From the NCBI GenBank assembly GCA_038049695.1, contig CP142451.1, positions 71,378,001 to 71,442,000 of the forward strand: a DNA stretch of 64,000 nucleotides, in the 5' to 3' direction. The stretch comes from Cinnamomum chago (taxonomy: Eukaryota > Streptophyta > Magnoliopsida > Laurales > Lauraceae). The notes below the pieces were generated by a model. It was not told the DNA's origin. It was given only the letters and a program-made list of their open reading frames with translations, and made no database searches. Numbering within the stretch: position 1 is the first letter of the stretch; each line of letters starts with the position of its first letter. A program made the translations under genes and the position numbers. This document shows positions 1 through 12,962 of this stretch, piece by piece.

Positions 1-662
1 TTGTAGGATATCACAAAAATTTAGGCAGCATTTTAGAAAAACACAATCTTTTTATATCCTCTTCCTAGTTGGATTCTAACCTAAAGCAGTATATTTTAAG
101 TGGTCTTAGGTGGGTCAGTTTGACTGGCTAGATTGATTAAGAAAATAGTGAAATAATGAAATTTGGATCCCTATTATTATTCTATTCCTTGTTACAATCT
201 CACAGCCTCACCAAGATAAAGACACCCATTGCTATCTCTAGTGTTTGTATGTTGGTGTTCTCATTTGATTCTTCTAACTAAGATGCAGTTTTCTATTTTT
301 TCATTATCTTTCCTGTTTTTAGTTCTTCCTTTGCACCACTGATCTGTTGTCAGTCCTCATTTGCCATGAACTGCAACTGCCCACCACCTCTATAGTCATC
401 CAAAAGTCACTCCAAAGAACCTCTCTCCATCCTCTTCTTATTTTTCTTTTTTAATCTTCCCTTTCTCTTGTATTGTCATGGAAGGATTTCTTCATTTCAT
501 TTTCTGTCAGTGAAACAGTTGAAAGTCAAGAAAACTCACTTAATAGTTTTCTATTTCCTGTTTGTTTTCAGTGTGAGGACTACTCAGGAGAGCTTTCATC
601 TGATAACCCAGTTTTACCTTTTCCTTCTCTTGTTGGTTTTTGGTGTCATCTGATATCACTGA
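1..662. other. Non-coding stretch upstream of the U-box fragment
   Basis: I see no convincing gene here. The plus strand between about 410 and 640 is pyrimidine-rich and has short open frames that resemble nothing I know. It could be an intron or the 5' flank of the U-box sequence that begins at 663. A stop codon at 660-662 closes the U-box reading frame on its upstream side, so the coding sequence does not run into this stretch without splicing. Confidence 0.4.
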
Positions 663-1331
663 TTGAAACCCACTACCCATTTATTTAGATGCCCAATCAG
701 CCTAGATTTGTTCACTGATCCAGTTACTCTCAGCACTGGCCAAACCTATGATAGATCCAGCATTGAGAAATGGCTTGCAGATGGGAATCTCACATGTCCT
801 GTTACAATGCAGAGGCTCCATGACTTGTCCATGGTACCCAACCACACTCTCCGGCATCTGATCGATCAGTGGGTTCTCATGGATCCTCAATTCGACGAAG
901 ATCACATAAAAAGTATGGATCCAGACTTCTCCTTCGCTACCTTGAAGAACAACCTTCAATCCCAAGAGGCCAGTTTCATTACAAAGATGGAGACACTCAG
1001 AAAGATCAAAGCTTTGTCAAAGGAATCTAACACCAGGCGCATATGTTTCCCATTACTACTTCAACTGCTATTTGGAAGTCACCACCCAGAAACAAGACTC
1101 TCTGCACAAGGTACAGAGATTGCAGAAGAAGCTCTCAATTGTCTCTTGAATTTATCACCTAGTTCTCAACTTGGGTCTCTTAGTATGCTCAAAGTATCCT
1201 CTAGTTTAGCATCATTGCTCATGTTATTAGACCAGGGGAGTATGAATATCAAGATAAGTTTATGTAATATGGTGGATACCTTTCCCTGGTTTTGTATCCA
1301 TATGTTCCTATTATCAATCACCCCAATTTGA
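663..1331 (+). pseudogene. U-box/ARM-type E3 ubiquitin ligase fragment (PUB family)
   Basis: U-box proteins bind E2 enzymes and act as E3 ubiquitin ligases. Residues 8 to about 75 form a clear plant U-box: the start motif FRCPISLDLFTDPVTL, then TGQTYDRSSIEKW, the CPVT strand and a PNHTLRHLIDQW end. Residues 75-210 look like the linker and first ARM-type helices of the PUB25/26-like group (for example FPLLLQLLFG). The frame opens on TTG, not ATG, and has a TGA directly upstream (660-662); the next in-frame Met is inside the U-box. The 222-residue frame ends after one or two ARM-like helices, while family members usually exceed 400 residues, and the last 15 residues look random, starting near a GT at 1273. 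I therefore read it as a start-less, 3'-truncated copy. A missing first exon joined by splicing is possible but less likely, because HLF just before FRCP also fits the family. Confidence 0.72.
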
Positions 1332-3139
<1,808 letters not shown>

Positions 3140-5153
3140 CTACTTTTCCTCATCCGATTGGGAACTGTTGTAGGTCTCCGTGTATTGATCGAACGTAGCC
3201 TCAACAGCGGATTTGAATTTCCCTATCTTGCCACACAATGAAGTGATAAATCTATCCATGGACGATGCCGGGTTCTTATCCATTGCTCGACCGCACGACC
3301 GCTTAATATGATCAAATAATTCAAACACCTAATACACACACGTAACACTTGTCATTTAAAGAATCGGTCCCAATATTAAACTTTGAAAGTCAAAATAAAT
3401 ATCCTACTCACTCTTTTTTGACTGACAATGGGCTCATGTTCCCCAGTTTGTTCTGGTACAACTGCCTTGGGTGCGTCATCTTGCCTTGGTCGGCCTATGT
3501 GCATTATAGTATTTAAAGAATACCATGCCATATATTCCTCGGTGTGCTCCACTTTGAATGACTTCTTCCCATGCAATACACTGTTATACCTCTTCTCCCA
3601 TAACTCTATCTCTGCTGAGTGTACAATACCGTAATTTGTAACGACTTTTTCTATGCGCTCCGACCTTGGCAATGCCGCTACAAAGGGTGGAGGAACTACC
3701 TGCCTTAGACCGAACTGTTTCATGACCCGACCGGTGTTGTGCCTTTCTAGCACCCAAAAGAATATCAGAGGTGCAGAACATCTGAATAAATATCGGTCTT
3801 CCTTGGGTACTCGTTTTAGGAACGCCTTGCCAAGCCTCTTATAAGGCTGCCAGTCAAACTGTGGAAACGTAATACAGAATGTATTAGATAGAGTATAAAA
3901 GCAGTGCATAAAAATCTCCAAAATAGATCAAATTAATAATTAACTTGATCACCTGCTCGGCTGTAAGGTTGTTGAGTTGTTTGCGTACAGTTCTCAGCCT
4001 TGTAACATGGTAGCTTCCTCCTAGCCTGCTGTGCCATGTGATTGTCAAGGGGAACTGAATGTCATTATTAGGCCATGCCCAAGGCTTTATCACTCGGCCG
4101 ATTGGCATCCCCAAATAGGCCCATATCTGTGAAATTGTTAAAAATATATTGTTGTTAGTGCGTACCAACTTTGTAAAAGACTAATGCATTCAACAAAACA
4201 CTATGATTAATACAAACCTGGAGCAGCTGGAGAGGGCCTGACAAACTCTTGAATGTATGTTCGAACGCATCACTCTCGTTCGTTGGGTCAATACCTACTG
4301 GTTTGCCATCCGAACCAATATCGGTTTTCTTTAGCCCAGCCCACCTCACTCCCTTGTTCAACATTCTGTATAGGTTGGCCAGACAAGTGGGGGCCCAGGC
4401 ATAGGGTTTGAAATCCCTAAATAATTCAAGTGCATATGCGGGCCCCCCTAGAAGAAGAAGCGTTTGAATTGATCTGTCCCGAAACCAAGAAAAAGAGATA
4501 GGCTCTAGTATTGTAAACCTCTTGCTCAGCACTAAGTTTCTTCTTCTTATTATTATTATTTCCTTGATCAGCCTGGATCCAGAAGTGTTGTTCCAACCAT
4601 ATGTACTTAATGGATATTCCATTGAAATCTACACCCATTTGGGGTCGAAGGCCTAGCAATTCTTCACACAAATCTGCGACGTTTGCACTAGGAAATGTTG
4701 TACCGGTGACAGCCGGTCCATTGATCGGTAGTCCGTAGATATATGCAACATCCTCTTGTGTCACTGTCGCCTCGCCGATGGGAAGGTGAAATGTGTTTGT
4801 TTCAGGGCGCCACCGCTCCACCAAACTGGTAATCAATGTGTGATCTATTCTAATCCACCTCATCTGTGGAAGGTGGTATAGTCCGGACATGCGAACATAT
4901 TCTAGCTGCCTCTCGTTTAGATGCCATGTCCCGTAATCAGGGTTAGTCGGAATGCACCTATAAGTACCAAGCTCCTGTCAACATGTAAAAGAGAGCACTA
5001 CAAAAACCATGCATTGATATTCAATTGAAAATGGTAGGTGGTTTAGCAACATACAATCCCATTATATATGGCTGAACTAATATGTGTTTCCTGCTCAGAG
5101 AGAAGATCAACTGTAGCATTTTCGTTTGCATTGTTGCTCTCTGCTTCAGACAT
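3140..5153 (-). pseudogene. Plant mobile domain (PMD, MAIN-like) protein gene, five exons, one-base frameshift
   Basis: PMD proteins (MAIN/MAIL family) are nuclear proteins linked to transcription control and silencing of repeats; the same domain also travels in transposons. I can trace five exons on the minus strand: 5153-5055 (ATG, 33 codons), 4974-4218, 4126-3953, 3858-3412 and 3328-3140 (stop). Every junction is GT-AG and every intron is phase 0. Landmarks are the Y-HLPQMRW start, FHLPIGEATVTQEDVAYIYGLP, TRAYLFFLV, FRDFKPYAWAP--LANLYRML, LLQ/IWAYLGMPIGR split by intron 2, and RVMKQFGLRQ in exon 4. Exon 2 is 757 bases, one more than a multiple of three. The good frame before the run of six G at about 4442-4447 and the good frame after it differ by exactly one base. 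With one G fewer the gene would encode about 554 residues. This is either a recent null allele or a sequencing error. Confidence 0.85.
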
Positions 5154-6742
5154 CTGCAAGTTACAATCAAAAGCAACAATATTAACCCATAACAATATTA
5201 CCTCAATCATTCAAATAGTTCTCGTAAAGATGTTTTTTTATAATCTCTTGAAAGATCAATTAAAGGATTGCTTGTTTTTCCCTTCCATTATTTGTAGGTA
5301 ATTATTGTTCTACTCTTCAGGACAGAATTTGGGTACATTTCTTATTGAAAACTAGCCTAAGATTATCATAAGATTATGAAATCTCTTTGCATATTGGTCT
5401 AATATACCCAAACAATTGGCAACAGAGATGCATGAATTATTTAATTGAAAAGAGAGGGACAAACTGTTTGAGAAAGAAATACAAAAAAGAGGAAAAGTCA
5501 ACAATGCGCTTAAAAACTGCTTTAGGCATTTCCACATGGTAAGGCATCTCCCTGTTCACATTTTTTACTTTATTAGTGAGGAACCTACCTGTGTAGTATG
5601 TTTAAGTGCCCTCTGAGTGTATAACTCACATTAATCATGTTATCAGTCAATGTCCTCAATCTATTGAAGTGCCTGGAAAAAAGTCTTTAGTGTATTCTAT
5701 ACATTTCAAGAAGTGACCGAAAAGCAACTAGATTACACTTAATCTAAGAGTGAAAAAATTATGAAATAAGTAATGCTGTACAAACACACTTTGATGAAAC
5801 TCATATTTAAAAATAAGTAATCTACCCCAACTCTCTCCACCATATGAGTGTGCTACGAACCATACTTAACATTCCATGTGCCTTTAATTTATGTCAATGC
5901 ACAAGGACATGCAGTAAGATCCCATTTCAGACCCTTTTCCTTCATTGTCTGTTGCAAGCCCATTTTGGAGACCCATATGGCCATATTGCTTATTGGTGTA
6001 CAGCCACCCACATCATTAATTTGCAAGACCAAACCAAGTCATTACTTGCTTTGCCTCTATTGCCACTTGACACTTTTTTCTATGCTTGTATGCTTATATA
6101 TACCTATTACCACTTTGCCCAGGGTCATTCAATTATTTATGTCTGTGTCAGTGTGTGGGTGGGTGCGGTAAGGCAAAAATATCACATTTGATCATTTTGT
6201 CCTCATATAATTGTCAAACAGGCTTTACATGGAAAGGGGCTATCCAATCATGTAAAGCCTACTCATTCCCTTGTATTTGAGACACTCCAATTAGAAACGA
6301 CTGGCATGCAAAATTGGGATGAAGTCACACTATATTCATGGGACCATTCTCCCAACAGACCTAGTGCGCTTTACAGAAAGTGGGCCCTTCATGTGAGGTT
6401 AAATGTGGCTCAATCAATTCAGGGTGGTTGTGTATGGAGGCTAATATATAAGAATAGAAAACACAATTGGATCAGTTAATTTCATCCTCCTCATTGATAA
6501 AGCATCAATTTGATGATTTTCTAATTGTACTTAGGTTTTTTATTATTAAGATTCAATAATTGTTAACAGTTAGATCAGTGTCAATTGTCAAATGATGATG
6601 AATGAAAGTTTATGGCCATTGAAAGAAGGAATGGTTGGATTTTTCAAAAGTGGACCTCACACTACAAAATAAAGAGGGGGCAAAGCAGGCTGATTTGAGG
6701 AAAGCCTCAATTTATATTCTTAATATTTATAGAGAAGTGTAG
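5154..6742. other. Gene-free stretch upstream of the PMD gene
   Basis: This holds the 5' flank of the PMD gene, which reads leftward from 5153. The open frames at 5844-6280 overlap in several frames and resemble no family. The part from about 6240 to 6440 has the look of an old short repeat (GTGGGCCC-type wording), but no ends can be set. Confidence 0.35.
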
Positions 6743-6757
6743 TGATGAAATATGACT
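6743..6757. repeat. Target-site duplication of the SINE, left copy
   Basis: The 15 bases TGATGAAATATGACT occur here and again at 6961-6975 without a mismatch, exactly bracketing the SINE. Confidence 0.85.
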
Positions 6758-6960
6758 TTTTTTTTACTCAACTTAGTGGGCTGGGACCCAAGCCCTCTAG
6801 TGAGGGAGTAGACCACGGGTGAGGTGAGGGAGCCCTCTAGTAAGGGAAGAAGACTTTGAATGAGGGAAGGTGCCTACCGAGATTCGAACCGAGAACAAGG
6901 CACTAAGAACCCACATCTCTAACCATTGGGGTGAAAGGCAGTCCATTAATTTTGGTAACA
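6758..6960 (-). mobile_element. tRNA-derived SINE retrotransposon
   Basis: This is a short element of about 203 bp copied by LINE machinery. On the minus strand its head carries an A-box-like stretch (CAATGGTTAGAG) and, about 40 bases on, a B box (GGTTCGAATC). Together they form the internal RNA polymerase III promoter of a tRNA-derived SINE. The body ends in a run of A, seen as T on the plus strand at 6757-6766. A perfect 15-bp target duplication flanks it. The unmutated duplication suggests a fairly young insertion. I cannot name the SINE family. Confidence 0.85.
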
Positions 6961-6975
6961 TGATGAAATATGACT
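6961..6975. repeat. Target-site duplication of the SINE, right copy
   Basis: Exact 15-base repeat of 6743-6757. Confidence 0.85.
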
Positions 6976-8100
6976 ATTGGTATCAAGGAAAGAGATAAGG
7001 AAAGAGGACAGGGGCAATCCCTTCATTTTGGTAACATGAATTGTCAAAAAGAACTGGCCATAGTTTCCACAAAGAAGGATCAGGGCAATTTCTTCCATGG
7101 AATGTGATGGTCTCAACAATCTCTAACTCATCACATGACTTGGGTATATCTCTGGGTTGGCAAGATCTTGGTATCAATTCCCCCAAATAGCCATTAACCC
7201 CCATCCTACTTAACAAAGAAAAATAATACCATCCTAAGACAAGTACCTGAACATCACAGGTGTAAAAATGTTCATTGTCACTTGTTTTCAGCCATAAAAA
7301 TGTTCATTGTCACCAGATCATGCATTTTCCTTTGGCAAGCCATTAAGAACCGAAAAAAATAGAAAGTAGAAGATGCATTTCAAAAAAGACAAATGCCATT
7401 TTTAGGGCATTTTTCTTGCTATGAGGGGTATTGTTACTCAAGGAAGACGAAGACCCTTTTAGAAAGCGATTTCTGAGTGGAGAGTAGATGTTTGCCATAA
7501 GGAAACATTAACCAAACAAAAAGGCATGGACATGTAATAAGGGTTTATCTTAGACGACAATACAGTTAGAAAAGGCCAAAGGGGAGCATCATACCTTCGA
7601 CAAAGACGTGTGGGAGGGGACCACAGTTGGTAGGAGGGCAAGGAGCAGGAGAAGCAGCCGAACCGGATGTTGAGGGGACCACAATTGTTCGAGGGAGAAA
7701 TGGGCGCAGACAGCGAAATGGAAGCCCTGACAGAGAAACAGGAGAAAACGGCTCTTTTGTTCTAATTCGTGTCCACCGCAGGGTCCCTAGGGACCCTTAC
7801 CTTCATAAAAATAAGGTCCCTAGGGACGCTAGTTGAAAGTCTTAAAAAAAACACCTTTTCAGGCAAAATGACTGATATGGTGTGAGGTCGGTTAAAGTGT
7901 TCTTTTAAGCCCAATGGTCATTTAATGTGTTTTTTTTGGTAAAATCCTCTTTAATTTATTAGCATTTTTTGAAAAATCATTTCCAATAGTTTAGGTAGAT
8001 TTTGTTTGCAAATTAATTATTGATAAATTAAAAATGATTTCTGTTGGAGAGAATCCAAAAGTTTTTAGTTTTCAAGGCCAATATTTTAAAATATGGTAAA
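6976..8100. other. Gene-free stretch with two short palindromes
   Basis: No gene is recognised. The open frames at 6983-7216 (minus) and 7627-7836 (plus) have no family resemblance. Two palindromes with the shared core GTCCCTAGGGAC lie at 7781-7796 (16 bp, perfect) and 7816-7827 (12 bp, perfect). Confidence 0.4.
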
Positions 8101-9018
8101 TGAAAATTGAATATCTCTTTAAAGTGACAAGATTCTATACATGCTATCTACTGATTGCACCAAAACTTATGGATATGGGCCTGCTGGAGCATATGAAAGG
8201 GAACAATGCGAATCTAATGATTTGAACTATAGAAATGAAATTTTAAATTATCGGGATAATTCCTTATATGACATATTTGCAATTTTTAAAACCACAAAAG
8301 AGTTATGGGAAGCATTAGGAAAGGAATGTGATACTAAAGATATGGGAACCAACAAAGTTGCAGTGGAAAAATATCTAGATTCTCAAATGGAAGAGAGGAA
8401 ATCAGTGATTGCATAAGTTACAGGTTTTTAGAAAATAATCCATGACATTTAATATGAGGGAATGGATATACCCCTACAAAGTTATAAACAAAAAGAAAAT
8501 GATTCACCATGCAAAAGGATGCCACTATAAAAGAAAAAGGAAACAAAGCAAAGAACCAAGACAATCTCACTCGAGACAATTTTGTAGGGTTGGTTATAAA
8601 TGCGAGCCTTCTAAGCAATTGTAGAGATTGGCGGGTCGATAATAGTGTAATCATGCACATTTCGTAGTGGTAGAAGTGCTTTCGTCTCCTATGAATAGAT
8701 TGGAGATGGACAAGAATTCTACATGAGCAACTCCTCTATAAACAAAATAATTGGTCAACGACTAGTGATATTGTACCACCCATTCGGAAAGTCATTGACT
8801 TTTACCAAAGTGTAGCGTGTGCCCAAAGTGCGAAAAAAAATATGATTTCTAATTCAATCCCAAGTGAAAATGGTTTTAAATTAGTATTTGAAGCCAATAA
8901 ATTTATAATAATTACTAAAAGAAATAGTTTTTCTAGGAAAAGGTTATGTATCTTAAGGCCTTTTCAAATTCAATGTAAATTCCGTTGGTAATAACATTGG
9001 ATCTTCTACTTATATTAC
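8101..9018 (+). pseudogene. Decayed Ty1/copia gag-pol, left part
   Basis: This is a fossil copia polyprotein with many stops. Around 8270-8400 the translation KELWEALGKECDTKD-G-N matches the copia gag (UBN2) block, which normally reads like KELWDSLEKKYKTEDAG. Near 8867-8980 GFKLVFEANKF and the following residues match the stretch after the protease. At 8981-9018 the LFKFNV--SSTYI text matches the lead-in to the GAG-pre-integrase domain. The reading breaks exactly at 9018, where a solo LTR has inserted, and resumes at 12855. The element has lost its reading frame and its own LTRs are not seen. Confidence 0.75.
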
Positions 9019-10559
9019 TGTGAGAACCCGACCCCTAATTTCCTGGATTAGTGTTGTTTTATTTGTGGATTAGTTTCTTTTAGTGGGATTACTATTTGTT
9101 GGGTTGAGTTTGTGAGCTAGAATGGTTTTTCACTAGTTTTGGGGAGTTTTGAGTGCCTTGGTGATTAGTGGGACCCTTTGGGGGTTTTATTAGTGACTTT
9201 GCGCGTGATTGAGAGATTATTCAAAATTTCCGATAATTCTTGTTTTAGCCTCGTTTGACTTAGTTTGTTAATCTCTACAACTTTCGTGTTCATTTCATAC
9301 CCATTTGAAGCTCCCAAAATCAGTTTTTCCAGCCCTGGGGGCAAAATCGGTCTTTTCACATTGAATCTGGACCCAAATTTTGAGATCCCAGAACCATACT
9401 AAAATTACACTTTTTGAGAACTAGATTTTATGAGAAACATTTTCCTCTTCTTCGTCGATTGCATCCGGGGCCCATAAATTGATGTTTTACCCTTGGCAAG
9501 TTTAAGTGTGGTGGGGCCTACACCCACCCATTATAAAAAGATAACTCTCCCCTCTTCTCCCTCATTCGTTGCAGCCCAAAGGGGGAGCTCTGGAACTGAG
9601 CTTCCCCTCCCTTTTCTTCTTGTTTTCTCCTCCCCATTCATTGAGGAAACCCTTGCCATTTGGAAACCGAACCATGCCATCTTCTTCCCCATCTATCTAA
9701 CTTCCCATGGATGCTATTTTTGTGCAAAACCAAGGTGGGCAGCCCCTATTTCAAGCTCGTTCTTGTTGATTGATGACCCTAGAGGTAAGGACTCCTTCCC
9801 ATTTTATTTTTATGTGCAATGGCATCCCCTTAAGTTCTATTTCCTAGTTTGGTTTGAGCCCATTCCTTGTCTTTCATTGTTTGACCCATTTTAAGGTTTG
9901 TTTTGGGGGTTTTGCTTGTGGCTTTGGAGCTTGGATTTGGAAGAGTATTTAGGCTCGATTTCTTGATTAGAAGACCCAAGGCAAGTGGATGAATGTGTTG
10001 TTTTGAAAATTTATATGTTTTATCGAGAGATCTTGATTTTTCACTAATGATTCTTAATGTTCTTTACCTATTCTTTTGCAATGGTTTCTATTGCTTTTAA
10101 AGATGCAAATTGATGAGTTTATTTCTCTCTTGTTCATACTTGGAAATGTATGCATCATGTTGTCAAGATTTCAAAAGGGTTTCACATAAATGAGTTTTCT
10201 CTACCATTGAGATTGATTGTGAGTGGAAAGAATGGAAAGGGAGATATTTAAAATGAGGAGAATGGAAGTGTTTAATGAAGCATTTGAGGAGCTTTTTAGC
10301 TCATTTGATGTCTTGAAAACATTGGTTTATAGTTTTCATTATTTCTTGTTAATAGCTCAATGGATCCTTGTGATTAGTGGGTTTCTTCTCTCTTTGGTGA
10401 TTGAATGTAAAAGATGGAGGTGTTTGGGATGGATGTTTGTGAAATTTTGATTGTGTATGGGAGGAGCTTTTAGCTCATTTTATTGTATGAAGATGAATGG
10501 GAATGAAGGGAAATGGTTTAAGGGAGAAAAAGGGCTCAAATCCGGTTACAGAAGGGCTT

Positions 10560-10910
10560 CTCCGCACCTGGCGATCGGCTGGCTGTCACCTGCCGGCTAG
10601 CCCCCTGGTTACTGGAGGCTAGCCCCTGCTAACTGGAGGCTAGCCGCCTGATGATTGGAGGCTAGCTGCTAGATAACCGCACAGTCGCGGTCACTTTTCC
10701 AGAGAACTGCATTTTCTCCTGAAGTCATGCAGTCAGCCTCACGATTAGCCAGCGGCTAACCGCCGAGCCCATCGACGACTAACCACTATCCAACCGAACC
10801 ACTTCGATTACATTTCCAATAACTTGTTTTCTATCAAGCAAACCGCAGTCAGCCAGTGGCTAACCGCTGATCCCAGCGGCGGCTAACCGCCAGATGATTG
10901 CTGGGTAACC
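10560..10910 (+). repeat. GGCTAGCC palindrome block in LTR A
   Basis: GGCTAGCC occurs at 10595-10602, 10617-10624 and 10638-10645, with a variant at 10660. The spacing is about 21-22 bp because the motif sits in a short tandem unit (ACTGGAGGCTAGCC). Related GCGGCTAACCGC copies follow. The block has a different base composition from the AT-rich DNA on either side. Confidence 0.8.
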
Positions 10911-11894
10911 GAAATCACCTAGGAACCCTGAAACGAAGAGAAATGAAGAAGGTTTTGGTCCCAATCATTTGCGCACCCTTTAGAGAATGATGGGGATTGT
11001 TCACCTGGAGATATGTATGAAGCCCGTTTGAGAAGGAAACCATGTCACAAAGATTCATTGAAGTTTTGAATTCTCAAAAGTGTATAAGGAGCCCGGAATG
11101 TCTTCAAATTCAAAGAGTACCAAGTCTATATCGAAATCGACATACGGGACCCCTATTCACTTTAAACAAAGCAGGAAATCTATATTTTACCCGAAAATGT
11201 ATTAGTTCATTGTATTTCCTTATTCCCGAGACTTACATTACATGACTTGTTTTCCCGAAAGCATTGAAGTTAAACTGGTAACAGTTACTTGTCCCGAAAC
11301 GTATTGCCCGACGTGAAATGACAGTTGTGCCTTAAGCATTCTTGCCCCGCCCATTTATTTACTTGTACTTGATTTATTTACACATGTCTTGATTTTTGAT
11401 ATTTGACCTATGAGTCAGCACCACTAAGCTTGGATAACCTTGTTAGTCTGATCCACTGACTTGGAGATTCCCCACTTGTCCCGCCAGCTGCAATTTGGAT
11501 CCCGATGCCCGATTTATTACCGTGGTCCCGTCCCGAAACCCGGCTCGCTCCCGTGGTTCCCGATACCAAGCTCGCTACCGTGGTTCTGTATGCCCGGCTT
11601 GCCATCGTGGCCCCATCCCGTATTATTATTATATGTATATGTATATTTCGTTGATTCTCCTCGCTTCGATGACTGAGTTCAACGCCCCGATATGCTATTG
11701 TCACTTCGGTGATAGATGACTTAGCTTCATGTGGTTGCCATCTTGCTAGTTCCCGATTCGTTGGATACCTTACATGTTTTATATTGCTTATTTGTTTTCC
11801 AGTAAATGATTCAATTCTTTTATGAAAGTTATTGTTTAAACAAGTTTTAATGCTTTCCAAGGTAAATTCAGTTATTGTTACATTGTTTCCCGTT

Positions 11895-12216
11895 CTATTG
11901 CTACACACGCTTTAAATGAATACCCGGTTTGTCGAATGCCCTTGCTTTTACATATGTTTCAAATGAATATTTGTTTTGCCAGATTTCTATGGTTACACAC
12001 GCTTTTAAGGAATACCCGGTTTGTCGAATACTCATGCTTTTACATATGTTTCAAATGAATATTTGTTTTGCTAGATCTCTATATTTACACAAGTTTTAAA
12101 GGAACACCCGATTGTCAAACATCCATACTTTTATAGATGATGTAAATGAACATATGTTTTGTTAGATCTTCATGTTTAACTCATGCTTTAAACGAATACA
12201 TGTTTTGTCAGGGATC
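11895..12216 (+). repeat. 92-bp tandem repeat inside LTR A
   Basis: Copies begin at 11895, 11987, 12079 and 12171 (the last is partial), so the period is exactly 92 bp. Each carries an ACACGCTTT...ACCCGGTTTGTCGAA...TTTTACATATG pattern. The third and fourth copies are the most diverged. The same repeat occurs, reversed, in the LTR at 59971-63259 but is missing from the shorter LTR at 28167-31110. Confidence 0.85.
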
Positions 12217-12854
12217 CACGATTTTCCACCCGTTTTGATTTTATGCAGCCTTTGATTAAATAACATGAATTATCATATGTTTTATTTTTCAGCACATTTA
12301 TTATCTTTTCACTCACCTGCCAGACCGTCGTGGCTGACCCACTACTTTTGGCACTCAGGTCCAGACTTCTTCGTCTCGAGATGAGTGCTTTTATTGGCTG
12401 TGGAGCCATGATTTGCAGGTTGTCTTGTCGGCTATGTCATGTAGACATTGAGCTTGACATCGGAGTTGCATCACATATGGGTAGTGGTTATTAACTTGTT
12501 ACTGTATGGCTTTTGTTAGCCTTTTCTTGTGATTCTTAATTAATGTACGTTGATAATTGTAACTTGAACATGTATGGGAATGTAATATCCTGTACTGTCA
12601 GCTTTGTACTTGGTTGTAATGGTTTACTCTAGTCTGATATGGTTCTTGATATAATAGCTATATGCTAGAGGTTGAGTACGACGCGAAATCCGATGGCCAC
12701 GGACTCCGAGTCGCAACGCCACGAAAGGTTCTGCAAAAATATTCAGAGTGTATTGGAATGTGTTGTCTTCACACACGCGGATCTTGGGAGAAAGAAAAAA
12801 ATAATTATCCTTAATCCCATTCGCGCCCCAAGATTCTGGTTTGGGGGCGTGACA

Positions 12855-12962
12855 ATTACTGTCTCTTTTTATATTTAGCATGCTAGATTAAGACAAGCTA
12901 ATTATTCATATATTTAGAGCATGATGGGATTAGGATTAATACCTAAAACAGAAATAGATCCT
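12855..12962 (+). pseudogene. Decayed Ty1/copia pol, right part
   Basis: This is the continuation of the fossil copia element across the solo LTR. The reading SFYI-stop-HARLRQANY-----MMGLGLIPK matches the GAG-pre-integrase block (normally LWHARLGHVNY...MMKLGLIP). It is cut at 12962 by the next LTR. Confidence 0.75.

Larger units (their letters stand above)
9019..12854 (+). mobile_element. Giant solo LTR (LTR A), Ty3/gypsy chromovirus type, TSD ATTAC
   Basis: The 3836-bp block starts TGTGAGAACCCGACCCC and ends GGGGGCGTGACA, the TG...CA ends of an LTR. ATTAC lies directly on both sides (9014-9018 and 12855-12859). Removing the block restores the copia reading SSTYI-T-V-SFYI across the junction, so the limits are exact. 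No coding domain lies inside. Size, end sequences and wording match the 3' LTR of the chromodomain-bearing gypsy element at 18606-22253 and LTRs at 28167, 59971 and 63260; assignment to the Tekay/Del group is inference. Inside are a palindrome block at about 10560-10910 and a 92-bp tandem array. Confidence 0.88.

Noticed and set aside
5844..6280. Three overlapping plus-strand open frames of 64-115 residues
   Set aside because: No start context, no family resemblance, and they overlap in all three frames, as expected for stop-poor AT-balanced DNA.
8442..8660. Small basic open frames on both strands
   Set aside because: They lie within the decayed copia gag-pol and are explained by it.
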